A stretch of DNA of 7,316 bases from positions 16,649-23,964 of the forward strand of contig NYVC01000095.1 of assembly GCA_002684375.1 (NCBI GenBank), written 5' to 3'. Under the pieces are notes generated by a model that was not told where the DNA came from, ran no database searches, and was given only the letters and a program-made list of their open reading frames with translations. The translations under genes and the position numbers were made by a program. This document shows, piece by piece, positions 7,101-7,316 of this stretch (within the stretch, counting starts at the first letter, position 1; every line of letters begins with the position of its first letter). Source of the DNA: Marinovum sp. (GTDB lineage Bacteria; Pseudomonadota; Alphaproteobacteria; Rhodobacterales; Rhodobacteraceae).

Positions 7101-7316
7101 TTATCCCTGAAATTTCGAAATCAACATTGAACCATTGGTACCGCCAAAACCAAAACTGTTGGTCATAACCGTATCCAGACCGGCGTTATCGATCCGCTGG
7201 GTGGCAATCTCAGCCGCATCAAGCGCCGGATCTAGCGTTTCCACATTGATCGACGGGGCAATAAAATCATGCTCAAGCATCAACAAACAATAAATTGCCT
7301 CCTGCGCGCCCGTGGC
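7101..7316 (-). CDS. fabB: 3-oxoacyl-ACP synthase I, C-terminal part
   Basis: The last 71 residues of a beta-ketoacyl-ACP synthase enter from the right edge; the 5' part, including the catalytic Cys and the two His, is outside the window. KAS I condenses malonyl-ACP with acyl-ACP and is needed for unsaturated fatty acid synthesis together with FabA. The fragment contains QEAIYCLLMLEHDFIAPSIN, which resembles E. coli FabB closely enough to prefer FabB over FabF, and the family's glycine-rich C-terminal motif NSFGFGGTN (53-61 of the fragment). TAA at 7103-7101 ends it, six bases before fabI, whose ribosome-binding site lies in the final fabB codons. In related bacteria fabA precedes fabB, so fabA is expected beyond the edge. 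Confidence 0.95.
   Translation of the reverse strand, partial: ATGAQEAIYCLLMLEHDFIAPSINVETLDPALDAAEIATQRIDNAGLDTVMTNSFGFGGTNGSMLISKFQG
7104..7108 (-). promoter_or_regulatory. Ribosome-binding site of fabI within fabB
   Basis: AGGGA on the minus strand overlaps the last sense codons of fabB and lies nine bases from the fabI ATG at 7094. Ribosomes finishing fabB would pass over this site, which fits translational coupling of the two genes. Confidence 0.6.

Overview
The window reads as chromosomal housekeeping DNA from an alphaproteobacterium, most likely a Rhodobacteraceae (Roseobacter-group) member of moderate GC content. This rests on the protein sequences (alphaproteobacterial-type PhoH, MiaB and FabI), on a fabB-fabI pair, and on a family of hypothetical protein that I associate with this group. 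The taxonomic call is inference from similarity remembered, not searched. There is no sign of mobile elements, CRISPR, phage genes, tRNA or rRNA.

Left block, minus strand, read from right to left: miaB (5296-3974), phoH/ybeZ (3859-2846), ybeY (2773-2249), ybeX/corC (2247-1363) and lnt (1376 running off the window at base 1). This is the same order as the E. coli miaB-ybeZYX-lnt cluster. Spacing tightens downstream: 114 bp between miaB and phoH, 72 bp between phoH and ybeY, 1 bp between ybeY and ybeX, and a 14-bp overlap between ybeX and lnt. The cluster joins tRNA modification (MiaB), RNA and ribosome quality control (PhoH, YbeY) and envelope functions (YbeX, Lnt).

Middle: a single plus-strand gene (5391-6272) is divergent from miaB across a 94-bp intergenic region that holds a 9-bp direct repeat. 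It encodes a 293-aa protein of unknown function with a faint resemblance to family-2 glycosyltransferases, but the residues expected at the metal-binding DxD site appear to be replaced.

Right block, minus strand: fabB (3' end only, 7316-7101) followed 6 bp later by fabI (7094-6303). These are elongation and enoyl-reduction enzymes of type II fatty acid synthesis. fabI converges on the hypothetical gene across only 30 bp. FabI has Phe in place of the first conserved active-site-region Tyr.

I see no convincing new multi-gene system. The points most worth a second look are the divergent hypothetical protein, the FabI substitution, the repeat in the divergent promoter region, and a small open frame that overlaps the phoH start.
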